From Cucumibacter marinus DSM 18995 (GTDB lineage Bacteria; Pseudomonadota; Alphaproteobacteria; Rhizobiales; Devosiaceae), in the NCBI RefSeq assembly GCF_000429865.1, contig NZ_AUCR01000002.1, positions 342,988 through 406,987 of the forward strand: a stretch of DNA of 64,000 bases, in the 5' to 3' direction. Both the position numbers and the translations under genes were made by a program. The first letter of the stretch is position 1. Each line of letters starts with the position of its first letter. Positions 1 through 8,207 of the stretch are shown here, piece by piece. The notes beneath the pieces were generated by a model. That model was not told the DNA's origin, searched no databases, and worked only from the letters and a program-made list of their open reading frames with translations.

Positions 1-26
1 GACGTTCCGCGTCCCACTCCCGCTCT
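1..26. repeat. Direct repeat copy 1, matching 926-951
   Basis: These 26 bases recur exactly 925 bases downstream at 926-951. The similarity continues in a looser form beyond the match: both copies run into a G+A-rich stretch followed by CCTGCCGGGCC, ending near 60 and 987. The window starts at base 1, so the repeat may extend further left. No coding role is visible. It could be a trace of a duplication or part of a dispersed extragenic repeat family. Confidence 0.75.
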
Positions 27-144
27 ATCGCAAACCCTGGAGGCAACCGCCTGCCGGGCCAGGAGGCATGTCCGATGGAAACAAGAGAAGCGATGCGAGG
101 GAAAAGGAGGACGAGGCTCAATAGAGCCGAGGAGTTATGACCGT

Positions 145-181
145 CCCGCTTTGCGGGGCAATCGGTCCGGTGGACCGATTG
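145..181. repeat. Two tandem hairpins
   Basis: Two perfect inverted repeats lie side by side. The first is CCCGC-TTT-GCGGG at 145-157. The second has 10-bp arms, CAATCGGTCC at 159-168 and GGACCGATTG at 172-181, around a GGT loop. There is no T-run after them, so a simple intrinsic terminator is unlikely. The role is unknown. Confidence 0.7.
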
Positions 182-400
182 AAGGGAAGAACGCCCGGAG
201 CGCTACGCGCGCAGGGCTGTGGGCCAACTTTTTGGCCGCGCCGTCGCAGGCGCAGCGGAGGTCACAGCGACCAGCGTCGTGACTGGAGCGGTACGCGCCG
301 TGAGACAAAGAGAGAGCCGGGACCTCGTGCAATCTGGTCCAGGCCCCGGATCAGGTCCGGGGTGGCCCGGCAGGATGCACCCTCAAGCCCTCACCTATGC

Positions 401-424
401 CCTCACCCTGAGCTCGTCGAAAGG
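401..424. repeat. Extragenic repeat, copy 1
   Basis: The stretch reads CCTCACCCTGAGCTCGTCGA followed by AAGG. A near copy with T in place of two bases lies at 61814-61836. This kind of short extragenic repeat is scattered through many alphaproteobacterial genomes. It has no coding frame of its own. Confidence 0.6.
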
Positions 425-482
425 CGAACTACGAAGGGCGAGGCATTAGGGCAGAATGTAAAAGCGTCGGCGACTTGCCTTT

Positions 483-636
483 CCCTCCCCCTTGCGGGGA
501 GGGACGTTGAGCAGGATTTGGCTTGCCAAATCCGTCGCGAGACAGGGTGGGGGTGACACCGGATGCGACTGGGTCTTTCACTGAGACCCCCACCCGGCCC
601 GGCTATGCCGGCCCACCCTCCCCGCAAGGGGGAGGG
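483..636. repeat. Inverted pair of modular hairpin elements without a gene between
   Basis: Perfect 21-bp inverted arms lie at 483-503 and 616-636, and each arm is itself a hairpin. Moving inward, each half has a second hairpin of unrelated sequence: GGATTTGG-CTTG-CCAAATCC at 514-533 on the left, and CCGGC-TAT-GCCGG at 599-611 on the right. Each half then ends in a 10-bp G-rich tail, GGGTGGGGGT at 545-554 and its reverse complement at 586-595. Only 31 bases separate the two tails. The same layout flanks the DUF559 gene at 11.1-11.5 kb. Confidence 0.85.
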
Positions 637-882
637 TTTGGGCTGTGCCAACAAAACTTATCCCCGCTTCCTCCCTCTCCCTTATTATCCCCGAACCAGC
701 CTGCGATTGAGCGTGGTCGCGACGAACGGTCAGGTAAGCTGGGTCCGGGTCCGATGGAGGTCGCTCCAGCGGAGGCCAAAACTGCGCCGGAGCCGGCTGC
801 CGTTACGGCGGCGGTGTACTCCCGAAAGGGAGCGGGGATTGACCCCAGCCCGTTGACGCAGTCCAAGCCCAAAATCCCGGAT

Positions 883-944
883 GAGTGGGACGCGGTGCGC
901 CTCGCTTCTATTAGTTTACGGATGAGACGTTCCGCGTCCCACTC
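883..944. repeat. 13-bp inverted repeat
   Basis: GAGTGGGACGCGG at 883-895 is the exact reverse complement of CCGCGTCCCACTC at 932-944. The right arm lies within the direct repeat shared with bases 1-26. The 36-base loop contains no gene. The function is not known. Confidence 0.7.
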
Positions 945-951
945 CCGCTCT
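926..951. repeat. Direct repeat copy 2, matching 1-26
   Basis: This is an exact 26-base copy of the window's first 26 bases. The following 35 bases are partly similar to bases 27-60. It lies about 225 bases upstream of the preT start. Confidence 0.75.
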
Positions 952-1105
952 GCTCTTTGATACCTTGGAGGTGAAAACCTGCCGGGCCTGTTGGGGTGGA
1001 CGCTTGCACCCATACCGCGCTGTCCCGGCCAGCCCGCCGGCGCGAGGCAAAGAATCGGCCGGGACCCGTTGGAAATGAACCTGGCCCCGCCTCCACAAAT
1101 TGTGA

Positions 1106-1127
1106 TTTTTTACCAATTGATAAAAAA
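1106..1127. promoter_or_regulatory. Putative RutR-type operator upstream of preT
   Basis: This is a 22-bp palindrome with a single mismatched pair, centred between 1116 and 1117. Its core at 1109-1124 matches the E. coli RutR operator TTGACCAnnTGGTCAA at 11 of 14 defined positions. It lies about 50 bases before the preT start, where a repressor could block the promoter. A second site of similar quality lies at 6750-6765 beside the rutR-like gene. Binding is inferred from the motif and from the gene pairing. Confidence 0.6.
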
Positions 1128-1174
1128 ACAGGCCTGCGTTACGGTTTCCCATCAGTCATTCCATGGGGAGGCGA

Positions 1175-2521
1175 ATGACACAGGGCATCTATAAAACCGG
1201 CGTCGCAGCCCAGCGGCTTGAAGCCGACGCCTATGCGGAAAACTTCTCGGATCTGCACCCGGCCTTTGACTGGCACGAGGCGCAGGTCGAGGCCGATCGC
1301 TGCTATTTCTGTTACGACGCACCGTGCCAGACGGCATGCCCTACGGATATCGATATTCCGATGTTCATCCGGCAGATTGCCGCCGACAATCCGATCGGGG
1401 CGGCCAAGACCATTTTCGACCAGAACATTTTCGGCGGCATGTGCGCCCGCGTGTGCCCGACCGAGACGCTGTGCGAAGAGGTCTGTGTGCGCGAGATCGC
1501 GGAAGGCAAGCCTGTGCAGATCGGCCGGCTGCAGCGATTCGCGACCGACACGGCGATGGCCGAGCAAAAGCAATTTTACCAACGTGGCCGCGCGACAGGA
1601 CGGCGCGTGGCGGTGATCGGCGCGGGACCGGCCGGGCTTGCCTGTGCGCATCGCCTGGCCATGCATGGACACGCGGTCAAGGTGTTCGAGGCCAAGGAAC
1701 AGGCTGGCGGGCTCAATGAATATGGCATCGCTGCCTATAAGACCCCGAACGGGTTCGCCCAGGCCGAGGTCGACTACATCACCGCAATCGGCGGTATCGA
1801 TATCGAGTATGGCAAGGCCCTGGGCCGCGATCTGGCCGTCGGGGACCTGGTGAAGGACTACGACGCAGTCTTCATCGGGGCCGGGCTCGGCGCGGTCAAT
1901 TCGCTCGGGCTGGGCGCTGGCGACATTGCCGGGGTCGAGAACGCGGTCGATTTCATCTCCGAGCTTCGCCAGGCGGACGATCTGGCCGGTCTGCCTATCG
2001 GGCGGCGGGTGGTCGTGATCGGTGGTGGCATGACCGCCATCGACGCGGCGGTGCAGGCCAAGCTGCTGGGCGCGGAGGATGTGACCATCTGCTACCGGCG
2101 CGGCAAGGAAAACATGAACGCCTCAGAGTTCGAGCAGGATCTGGCGACCTCCAAGGGCGTCGCGATCCGGCACTGGGTCAAGCCCGTTGCGGTCACCAGT
2201 GAAGACGGTGCGGTTACCGGGGTCGAGTTCGAGTATACGCGGCTCGAAGGCGGCAAGCTGGTGGGAACCAGCGAGTATTTCGTCGAACCGGCCGACCAGG
2301 TGTTCCGCGCTATCGGGCAGCGGCTCGACGAAACGGTCTTCGGGGACGCAGGGGTCGATCTGGACGGTGGCCGGATCCGCACGGATGCCGAGGGGAGGAC
2401 CTCGCATCCCAAGGTTTGGGCCGGCGGCGATTGCACCAATCGCGGGGACGATCTGACCGTGACCGCGGTGGCCGAAGGCCGGGACGCTGCCGAAAGCATT
2501 CACAAAGCCCTTGTCGGGTAG
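1175..2521 (+). CDS. preT: NAD-dependent dihydropyrimidine dehydrogenase subunit PreT
   Basis: This is the electron-input subunit of bacterial dihydropyrimidine dehydrogenase. It passes electrons from NADH via FAD and iron-sulfur clusters to PreA, which reduces uracil and thymine. The N-terminal part carries two cysteine sets (C43, C46, C51, C55 and C90, C94, C100, C104) as in the GltD/PreT family. An FAD-binding GAGPAG motif lies near residue 150 and a second dinucleotide fold, VVVIGGGMTA, near residue 275. I chose the ATG at 1175 because GGGGAGG lies just upstream; an in-frame ATG at 1163 would overlap that ribosome-binding site. The product is 448 residues. It lies 14 bases before preA and is surely co-transcribed with it. 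Confidence 0.92.
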   Translation: MTQGIYKTGVAAQRLEADAYAENFSDLHPAFDWHEAQVEADRCYFCYDAPCQTACPTDIDIPMFIRQIAADNPIGAAKTIFDQNIFGGMCARVCPTETLCEEVCVREIAEGKPVQIGRLQRFATDTAMAEQKQFYQRGRATGRRVAVIGAGPAGLACAHRLAMHGHAVKVFEAKEQAGGLNEYGIAAYKTPNGFAQAEVDYITAIGGIDIEYGKALGRDLAVGDLVKDYDAVFIGAGLGAVNSLGLGAGDIAGVENAVDFISELRQADDLAGLPIGRRVVVIGGGMTAIDAAVQAKLLGAEDVTICYRRGKENMNASEFEQDLATSKGVAIRHWVKPVAVTSEDGAVTGVEFEYTRLEGGKLVGTSEYFVEPADQVFRAIGQRLDETVFGDAGVDLDGGRIRTDAEGRTSHPKVWAGGDCTNRGDDLTVTAVAEGRDAAESIHKALVG

Positions 2522-2535
2522 GCCGGGAGGAGACC

Positions 2536-3849
2536 ATGGCCGATCTCAGAAACAGTTTCGTCGGAATCAAATCGCCCAATCCGTTCTGGCTGGCCTCGGC
2601 GCCGCCCACGGACAAGGCCTATAATGTCGAGCGCGCCTTCAAGGCCGGCTGGGGCGGTGTCGTGTGGAAGACGCTGGGGGCGGAAGGGCCTCCGGTGGTC
2701 AATGTCAACGGCCCGCGCTATGGCGCCATCTGGGGCGGTGACCGGCGGTTGATCGGGCTCAACAATATCGAGCTGATTACCGACCGCGAACTGCAGACCA
2801 ATCTGCGGGAAATCAAGCAGATCAAGCGCGACTGGCCGGACCGGGCGGTCGTGGTGTCGCTCATGGTGCCCTGCGAGGAAGACGCGTGGAAGTCGATCCT
2901 GCCGCTGGTCGAGGAGACCGGTGCCGACGGCATCGAGCTCAATTTCGGCTGCCCGCACGGCATGAGCGAACGCGGCATGGGCTCGGCGGTCGGGCAGGTG
3001 CCCGAATATGTCGAGATGGTCGTGAAATGGTGCAAACAATATTCCCGCATGCCGGTGATCACCAAATTGACGCCCAACATCACCGATGTGCGGCGCCCGG
3101 CGCGCGCGGCCTTCAATGGCGGCACCGATGCGGTGAGCCTCATCAACACCATCAATTCGATCACCGCGGTCAATCTCGACAGTTTCTCGCCCGAGCCTTC
3201 GATCGACGGCAAGGGGACCCATGGCGGCTATTGCGGCCCGGCGGTGAAGCCGATCGCGATGTCGATGGTCTCGGAGATCGCGCGCGACAAGGACACCTAT
3301 CTGATGCCGATCTCCGGCATCGGCGGCATCACGACCTGGCGCGACGCGGCTGAGTTCATGGCTTTAGGGGCCGGCAATGTGCAGGTGTGCACGGCGGCGA
3401 TGACCTATGGCTTCCGGATTGTCGAGGAGATGATCACGGGCCTGTCGAACTGGATGGACGAGAAGGGCTTTACCTCGATCGACGAGGTTGTCGGCAAGGC
3501 GGTACCCAATGTGACCGACTGGCAGTATCTCAACCTCAATTACATCTCCAAGGCCCGGATCAACCAGGATCTGTGTATCGAATGCGGCCGCTGCCACATT
3601 GCGTGCGAGGATACCTCGCATCAGGCGATCACCAACACCATTGACGGCAAGCGCGGCTTCGAGGTGATCGATGAAGAATGCGTTGGCTGCAATCTGTGCG
3701 TGAATGTTTGCCCGGTCGAGGATTGCATCACCATGGTGCCGCTCGATGCCGGGGATATCGACAAGCGGACGGGCAAGACGGTGTCGCCCGACTACGCCAA
3801 CTGGACCTCCCACCCCAATAATCCCGCGGCACGCGAAGCGGCGGAATAA
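2536..3849 (+). CDS. preA: NAD-dependent dihydropyrimidine dehydrogenase subunit PreA
   Basis: This is the catalytic subunit that reduces uracil to dihydrouracil and thymine to dihydrothymine, the first step of reductive pyrimidine breakdown. The 437-residue protein has an FMN TIM-barrel of the dihydroorotate dehydrogenase type, with NFGCPHGMSERGMGSAVGQ from residue 136. Two ferredoxin-like 4Fe-4S motifs follow: C347, C350, C353, C357 and C382, C385, C388, C392. The loop that holds the catalytic cysteine in mammalian enzyme (ACGQ) reads AVGQ here. GGGAGGAG precedes the ATG. A strong terminator follows the gene. Confidence 0.93.
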   Translation: MADLRNSFVGIKSPNPFWLASAPPTDKAYNVERAFKAGWGGVVWKTLGAEGPPVVNVNGPRYGAIWGGDRRLIGLNNIELITDRELQTNLREIKQIKRDWPDRAVVVSLMVPCEEDAWKSILPLVEETGADGIELNFGCPHGMSERGMGSAVGQVPEYVEMVVKWCKQYSRMPVITKLTPNITDVRRPARAAFNGGTDAVSLINTINSITAVNLDSFSPEPSIDGKGTHGGYCGPAVKPIAMSMVSEIARDKDTYLMPISGIGGITTWRDAAEFMALGAGNVQVCTAAMTYGFRIVEEMITGLSNWMDEKGFTSIDEVVGKAVPNVTDWQYLNLNYISKARINQDLCIECGRCHIACEDTSHQAITNTIDGKRGFEVIDEECVGCNLCVNVCPVEDCITMVPLDAGDIDKRTGKTVSPDYANWTSHPNNPAAREAAE

Positions 3850-3868
3850 CAGTCTTCTCCTGGCCTCC

Positions 3869-3900
3869 GGGACCGGTTTGGCCGGTCCCGGCTTCTTTTT
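3869..3900 (+). terminator. Intrinsic terminator after preA
   Basis: A perfect 8-bp stem, GGGACCGG at 3869-3876 with CCGGTCCC at 3882-3889, encloses a 5-base loop. GGCTTCTTTTT follows. It ends the preT-preA transcript. Confidence 0.85.
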
Positions 3901-3985
3901 AAGCGCCGGTATCGACGGTGATACTGCCTTGTAAACATTGAACTCCCGGGCGATCCTCGCAAATCGCGAAGTGGAGAATGCCCCG

Positions 3986-4900
3986 ATGTCTGTTCAGACC
4001 CATGACCTCGCCATTGGCCGGGACCGGCTGATCGGACACCTGGCGATGATCCTCTTCGCAAGCCTGATTGCGGGATCATTTTCCCTCGGGGCGCTGACCA
4101 CCCCCTATATTGGGGCAGCGGCGCTCAATTCGGTGCGCTTCCTCATTGGCGCGGCGATCATGCTGGGCTTTTCCCTCGCGGTGGCGCGTAGTCAGTTGAG
4201 ATGGCCGGTGGCGCCTTGGCGGTTTGCAGTGCTCGGTGCGCTGATGGCGGTCTATTTCGTAACCATGTTCATCGCGCTTCAGTTTACCCACCCGGTGGCG
4301 ACGGGGGCCATGTTCACGCTGATCCCGCTGATGAGTGCGGGCTTCGGCCTGGTTTTCCTCGGTCAGAAACCCAGTGGTATCGTGATGGTCAGCTTGGTGA
4401 TCGCCGGTCTTGGTGCCGTGTGGGTCATCTTTCGGGGCGACATCGACGCGATCCTGGGGTTCGACATCGGCAAGGGTGAAATGATCTTCTTTTTCGGCTG
4501 TGTCGGTCATGCCGCCTATGCCCCTCTGGTCAGAAAATTCCGCCGGGGTGAGCCGCTGGTTGTGATGTCGTTCTGGACCCTGCTCTCTATCGCTGTCTGG
4601 GTGACGCTTTACGGCGCGGGTGAAATCATGGCGACGGACTGGGCTGCCATCCCGCTTTTTGTCTGGGCCTGTATCGCCTATCTGGCGATCTTTGCGACTG
4701 CGGGTACCTTCTTTCTGCTCCAGCTCGGTTCCGTCCGGCTGCCGGCCGCCAAGGTGCTGGCCTATGGCTATCTGACCCCGTCCTTCGTCATCCTGATCGA
4801 GGGCCTCTCGGGCCGCGGCTGGGTCTCACCGGCGGTGATCATGGGATCGCTCGTCAGCGCCGTGGGGCTGTTCATCCTGTTCTTCACCAAGGATCAGTAG
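3986..4900 (+). CDS. EamA/DMT-family membrane transporter
   Basis: The protein of 304 residues is almost wholly hydrophobic, with about ten membrane helices in two repeated halves as expected for the drug/metabolite transporter (EamA) family. The ATG at 3986 is preferred because GGAG lies nine bases upstream; a TTG at 3938 is in frame but lacks a good site. The substrate cannot be told from sequence. It sits between preA and the Rrf2 gene inside the pyrimidine region, so export or import of a pyrimidine-related metabolite is possible but unproven. Confidence 0.85.
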   Translation: MSVQTHDLAIGRDRLIGHLAMILFASLIAGSFSLGALTTPYIGAAALNSVRFLIGAAIMLGFSLAVARSQLRWPVAPWRFAVLGALMAVYFVTMFIALQFTHPVATGAMFTLIPLMSAGFGLVFLGQKPSGIVMVSLVIAGLGAVWVIFRGDIDAILGFDIGKGEMIFFFGCVGHAAYAPLVRKFRRGEPLVVMSFWTLLSIAVWVTLYGAGEIMATDWAAIPLFVWACIAYLAIFATAGTFFLLQLGSVRLPAAKVLAYGYLTPSFVILIEGLSGRGWVSPAVIMGSLVSAVGLFILFFTKDQ

Positions 4901-4956
4901 GGGCCGCGCCGCCTGTTCAACGGCAGGGATGCACAGATCCTTATTGCAGATAATAA

Positions 4957-4978
4957 TTATCCAGGATAAGAAATATCC
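4957..4978. promoter_or_regulatory. Palindromic operator candidate for the Rrf2 regulator
   Basis: TTATCC-A-GGATAA at 4957-4969 is a perfect palindrome, 26 bases before the Rrf2 start. A further half-site, ATATCC, lies at 4973-4978. The region is AT-rich against a GC-rich background. Autoregulation by the Rrf2 protein is the natural reading. Confidence 0.6.
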
Positions 4979-4995
4979 ATGAAAGAAGTTGCCGA

Positions 4996-5496
4996 ATGAA
5001 ATTGTCAGATGGTGTTGAAGCGGCAATTCACTGCGTGACCGCTCTGGCGGCGCTCGAAGGGAACGAAACCCTGCCGGCCACCGCGCTCGCCGAGTTTCAT
5101 GGCGTTTCTCCGAGCTATCTGCTCAAGCACCTCAAGAAGCTGGTGGCTGCAGGTATTCTCGAATCGGTATCCGGACCGGCAGGCGGCTACAGGCTCGCCC
5201 GACGGACGGACCGGATTTCTCTCGCAGATGTGGTGTTGGCGGTGGAAGGGGCGCAGCCCGCCTTTCGATGCCATGACATCCGCAAGAAGGGTGTCGATCC
5301 ACTGCCAGATGACGCTTTCCCCCTGCCATGCAACATCAATCTTGCCATGCTGCGGGCCGAGCAGGCCTATCGGGCCGAGCTGGCAAAGACCAGCATCGCC
5401 CAACTGATGGATGACTTCACCGAGCAGGCCGATCCGCGCGTGGTGGCGCGGGGCTGCGCCTTTCGCGACCGGTTCAAGCGCCCTCAGGGCGCCTGA
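4996..5496 (+). CDS. Rrf2-family transcriptional regulator
   Basis: The 166-residue protein has the Rrf2 winged-helix fold: a recognition-helix stretch, SPSYLLKHLKKL, around residues 39-50, and the wing motif GPAGGYRLAR at 60-69. Cysteines C92 and C112, plus one near residue 155, could bind an iron-sulfur cluster or sense thiol oxidation as in IscR/NsrR relatives, but the spacing does not identify a subtype. It is followed after 37 bases by an AhpD-like gene, a pairing that suggests a response to redox or electrophile stress. Confidence 0.88.
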   Translation: MKLSDGVEAAIHCVTALAALEGNETLPATALAEFHGVSPSYLLKHLKKLVAAGILESVSGPAGGYRLARRTDRISLADVVLAVEGAQPAFRCHDIRKKGVDPLPDDAFPLPCNINLAMLRAEQAYRAELAKTSIAQLMDDFTEQADPRVVARGCAFRDRFKRPQGA

Positions 5497-5533
5497 GCGC
5501 ACTCAATCACAGCAAGAAGAAAGGACCTGTCTC

Positions 5534-5989
5534 ATGCAGGAGAGGCTCAACTATGCCAAGGCAGCGCCGGATCTGTTCCGTGCGGTGCTCAACTTCAACC
5601 AGAAGGTCAATGAAAGCGGGCTTGAGGCAAGCCTGCTGCATCTCGTCAAATACCGGGCTTCGCAGATCAACGGCTGTGCCTTTTGTCTCGACATGCATTC
5701 AAAGGAAGCGCTGGCGGATGGGGAGACTGCCCAGCGGCTCTATGTGATGGCCGCGTGGCGGGAATCGCCGGTGTTCTCATCGCGTGAGCGCGCCGCCCTG
5801 GCGTGGACCGAGGCCGTGACCCGCGTTGCCGAAGGCGACGTCGACGATGCGCTTTATGCCGAGGTCCGCGAGCAGTTCAGCGAAGAGGAAATCGCCAAAC
5901 TCACCATGGCTATCGGGGTGATCAATGTGTGGAACCGGCTGAGCGTAGCGTTTCGCGCCCAGCACGAAACCGAAGACAGGGCCGCCTGA
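5534..5989 (+). CDS. Carboxymuconolactone decarboxylase / AhpD-like protein
   Basis: The protein of 151 residues carries the AhpD core motif GCAFCLDMHSKEA, with C48, C51 and H55 as the likely redox and proton-relay residues. AhpD-type members reduce peroxides or protect against alkyl peroxides; the exact substrate is unknown. The gene is downstream of an Rrf2 regulator and is probably under its control. A short GC-rich hairpin (5981-5996) spans its stop codon, between it and the convergent rutR-like gene. Confidence 0.85.
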   Translation: MQERLNYAKAAPDLFRAVLNFNQKVNESGLEASLLHLVKYRASQINGCAFCLDMHSKEALADGETAQRLYVMAAWRESPVFSSRERAALAWTEAVTRVAEGDVDDALYAEVREQFSEEEIAKLTMAIGVINVWNRLSVAFRAQHETEDRAA

Positions 5990-6025
5990 GGGCGGCGCAG
6001 GCCGGCAGTGCGGGTTCGGGTCGAA

Positions 6026-6658
6026 TTAGGGCGTCAGGGTTCGGGTGAACATTGATTCGAGGAAGGCTTTGGCCTCTTCAAATCGTTCCTCGCCGCTGTG
6101 CTCGGGCGGCAGGACGACCCGGACCTGGACGTCGAAATCCGCATAATGCTGGGTGGTCGCCCAGATTGAGAATATGAGGTGGTAAGGGTCGGCCTTGGCC
6201 AGTTTCCCTTCGGCCATCCATTGCGAGATGATGGTCGTCTTCTCCCGCACCAGTTCGTTGAGCGGGCCGGCGAGCATGTCCATGATCCGCGGCGCGCCTT
6301 GCAGGATTTCATTGGCGAACAATCGGCTTTCCCGGGGGAAATCTCGGGCCATGTCGATCTTGCGGCGGACATAGTCGAGGATTTCCTCGAGCGGATCACC
6401 ATCGGCGCTCATGTGGCGCAGCGGTGCCAGCCAGTTGTCCAGCAGCCGGGCTATGAGGGTCTGGTGAATGTCTTCCTTGGAGCGGAAGTAATAAAGGAGG
6501 TTCGGCTTCGACATCCCCGCGGCTTCGGCGATCTGGTCGATTGTCGCCCCGCGAAACCCGTGGTTGGCAAACACGTCGAGTGCTGCCTCGAGGATGATTT
6601 CGTGCTTTTCGCGCTGGATACGCGTGGTTGGGCCGTCGCCCTCGGTATCCGTGCTCAT
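6026..6658 (-). CDS. rutR: RutR-type TetR-family pyrimidine regulator
   Basis: This is a 210-residue TetR-family repressor. The N-terminal helix-turn-helix contains AAGMSKPNLLYYFRSKEDIH, and the ligand domain has stretches typical of RutR such as WLAPL, SRLFANEILQGAP and HLIFSIWATTQHYADFDVQV. E. coli RutR binds uracil and releases DNA. Here the gene is divergent from the aminotransferase that opens the catabolic operon, with a RutR-like site at 6750-6765 between them. No E. coli-type rutA-G genes are present, so it likely controls the reductive pathway instead. Confidence 0.85.
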   Translation of the reverse strand: MSTDTEGDGPTTRIQREKHEIILEAALDVFANHGFRGATIDQIAEAAGMSKPNLLYYFRSKEDIHQTLIARLLDNWLAPLRHMSADGDPLEEILDYVRRKIDMARDFPRESRLFANEILQGAPRIMDMLAGPLNELVREKTTIISQWMAEGKLAKADPYHLIFSIWATTQHYADFDVQVRVVLPPEHSGEERFEEAKAFLESMFTRTLTP

Positions 6659-6749
6659 CTGTTTGCCGGTTCCGGTCGCCGGCCTGCAGCAGGCAAGGCA
6701 CAGTGCATCGGAATTTTCGCCTTGAACGTCATACTGGGAGTGCTAACAT

Positions 6750-6765
6750 TTTTCCAATCGGTCAA
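6750..6765. promoter_or_regulatory. Putative RutR-type operator between rutR and the aminotransferase
   Basis: The 16 bases TTTTCCAATCGGTCAA match the E. coli RutR operator TTGACCAnnTGGTCAA at 11 of 14 defined positions. The site lies 92 bases upstream of rutR and 113 bases upstream of the aminotransferase, so one repressor could govern both promoters. It shares a TTTT-CCAAT core with the palindrome before preT. Confidence 0.6.
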
Positions 6766-6878
6766 AAATTCTGCTCCCACACTAGCGCTCTACCGGGCAA
6801 ACGCCAAGAACGAGATGTGAAGCAGGCCGCAGGTGGACAGGGCCACCTCTTTTTTGCCCGTCAACAGGGAGGAAGCGC

Positions 6879-8207
6879 ATGGCGGACCGCCAGGATGTTG
6901 CGCCCAACGATCTCAGTGCGTTCTGGATGCCGTTCACAGCGAACCGGCAATTCAAAAAGGCGCCGCGCATGTTCGTGGGCGCCAAGGATATGCATTACAC
7001 GACCTCGGATGGCCGGCAGGTGCTCGATGGCACCGCGGGCCTGTGGTGCGTGAATGCGGGGCATTGCCGCCCGAAGATCAACGAGGCCATTGCCCGTCAG
7101 GCTGCCGAGATGGACTACGCTCCGGCCTTCCAGATGGGGCACCCGCAGGTGTTCGAACTGGCCAACCGGCTGGTCGATCTGTCCCCTGAAGGCCTCGACC
7201 ATGTTTTCTTCACCAATTCGGGTTCGGAATCGGTCGATACCGCCCTCAAGATCGCGCTCGCCTATCACCGCGCGAAAGGCGAGGGTTCGCGCTTCCGCCT
7301 GATCGGGCGCGAACGCGGCTATCACGGGGTCAATTTCGGGGGCATTTCGGTTGGCGGCATCGTACCGAACCGGAAGATGTTCGGCACGCTTCTGACCGGG
7401 GTCGATCACCTGCCGCACACCCATCTGCCGGGCAAGAACGCCTTCACGAAGGGCGAGCCCGAGCATGGCGCCGAACTGGCCGATGAGCTTGAGCGGATTG
7501 TCGGGCTGCATGATGCCTCGACCGTTGCTGCTGTTATCGTCGAGCCTGTCGCCGGATCAACCGGCGTGCTGGCGCCGCCCAAGGGCTATCTCAAGCGGCT
7601 GAGGGAAATCTGCGACAAATACGGAATCCTGTTGATCTTTGACGAGGTGATCACCGGCTTCGGGCGTCTCGGTACCCCGTTTGCTGCCGACTATTTCGAT
7701 GTCACCCCCGATATCATCACCACCGCCAAGGGGCTGACCAATGGCGTCATCCCGATGGGGGCGGTGTTCGTGAAGTCCGAGATCCACGACGCCTTCATGA
7801 ACGGGCCGGAACACCTCATCGAGTTTTTCCACGGCTACACCTATTCGGGCAATCCGATCGCCGCGGCCGCAGGCCTGGCGACTCTTGATACCTATAAGGA
7901 AGAGGGGCTTCTGACCCGTGCCGCCGAGCTCGGACCCTATTGGGAAGAGAAGCTTCATTCGCTCCGTGACGCCCCGAACGTCATCGATGTGCGCAATCTG
8001 GGGCTGATCGGCGGGATTGAACTCAAGCCCATTGATGGCGAGCCGACCAAGCGGGCCTTCTCGGCCTTCGTGAAGGCGTTCGAGAAGGGCTATCTGATCC
8101 GCACCACGGGCGACATCATCGCCCTGTCACCGCCCCTGATCATCTCGAAAGACCAGATCGACGAGCTGATCGGAGCGATCCGAACCATTCTTGAGGAGAT
8201 CGACTGA
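6879..8207 (+). CDS. Omega-amino acid:pyruvate aminotransferase (beta-alanine type)
   Basis: This class-III PLP-dependent aminotransferase of 442 residues has the PLP lysine in TTAKGLTNG (K284) and the IFDEVITGFGRLG motif before it. In this setting it should turn beta-alanine into malonate semialdehyde, and beta-aminoisobutyrate into methylmalonate semialdehyde, which feed the next gene. GGGAGGAAG precedes the ATG. The gene overlaps the dehydrogenase start by one base (TGATG), so the two are translationally coupled. Confidence 0.9.
   Translation: MADRQDVAPNDLSAFWMPFTANRQFKKAPRMFVGAKDMHYTTSDGRQVLDGTAGLWCVNAGHCRPKINEAIARQAAEMDYAPAFQMGHPQVFELANRLVDLSPEGLDHVFFTNSGSESVDTALKIALAYHRAKGEGSRFRLIGRERGYHGVNFGGISVGGIVPNRKMFGTLLTGVDHLPHTHLPGKNAFTKGEPEHGAELADELERIVGLHDASTVAAVIVEPVAGSTGVLAPPKGYLKRLREICDKYGILLIFDEVITGFGRLGTPFAADYFDVTPDIITTAKGLTNGVIPMGAVFVKSEIHDAFMNGPEHLIEFFHGYTYSGNPIAAAAGLATLDTYKEEGLLTRAAELGPYWEEKLHSLRDAPNVIDVRNLGLIGGIELKPIDGEPTKRAFSAFVKAFEKGYLIRTTGDIIALSPPLIISKDQIDELIGAIRTILEEID

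Larger units (their letters stand above)
1..1105. other. Gene-free, repeat-rich region upstream of preT
   Basis: I see no convincing gene here. The open frames are short, lack plausible start regions, and run through hairpins and repeats on both strands. The stretch holds a pair of direct repeats (1-26 and 926-951), two tandem hairpins (145-181), an extragenic repeat (401-424), a paired modular hairpin element (483-636) and a 13-bp inverted repeat (883-944). It looks like a landing site for non-coding repeats next to the pyrimidine operon promoter. Confidence 0.6.

Noticed and set aside
523-1013. Overlapping short frames in the upstream repeat region
   Set aside because: They run through hairpins and repeats, lack good start sites and show no family likeness.
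6026-6658. Presence of an E. coli-type Rut (oxidative) pathway
   Set aside because: No rutA-G genes are in the window; the neighbours are all of the reductive pathway.
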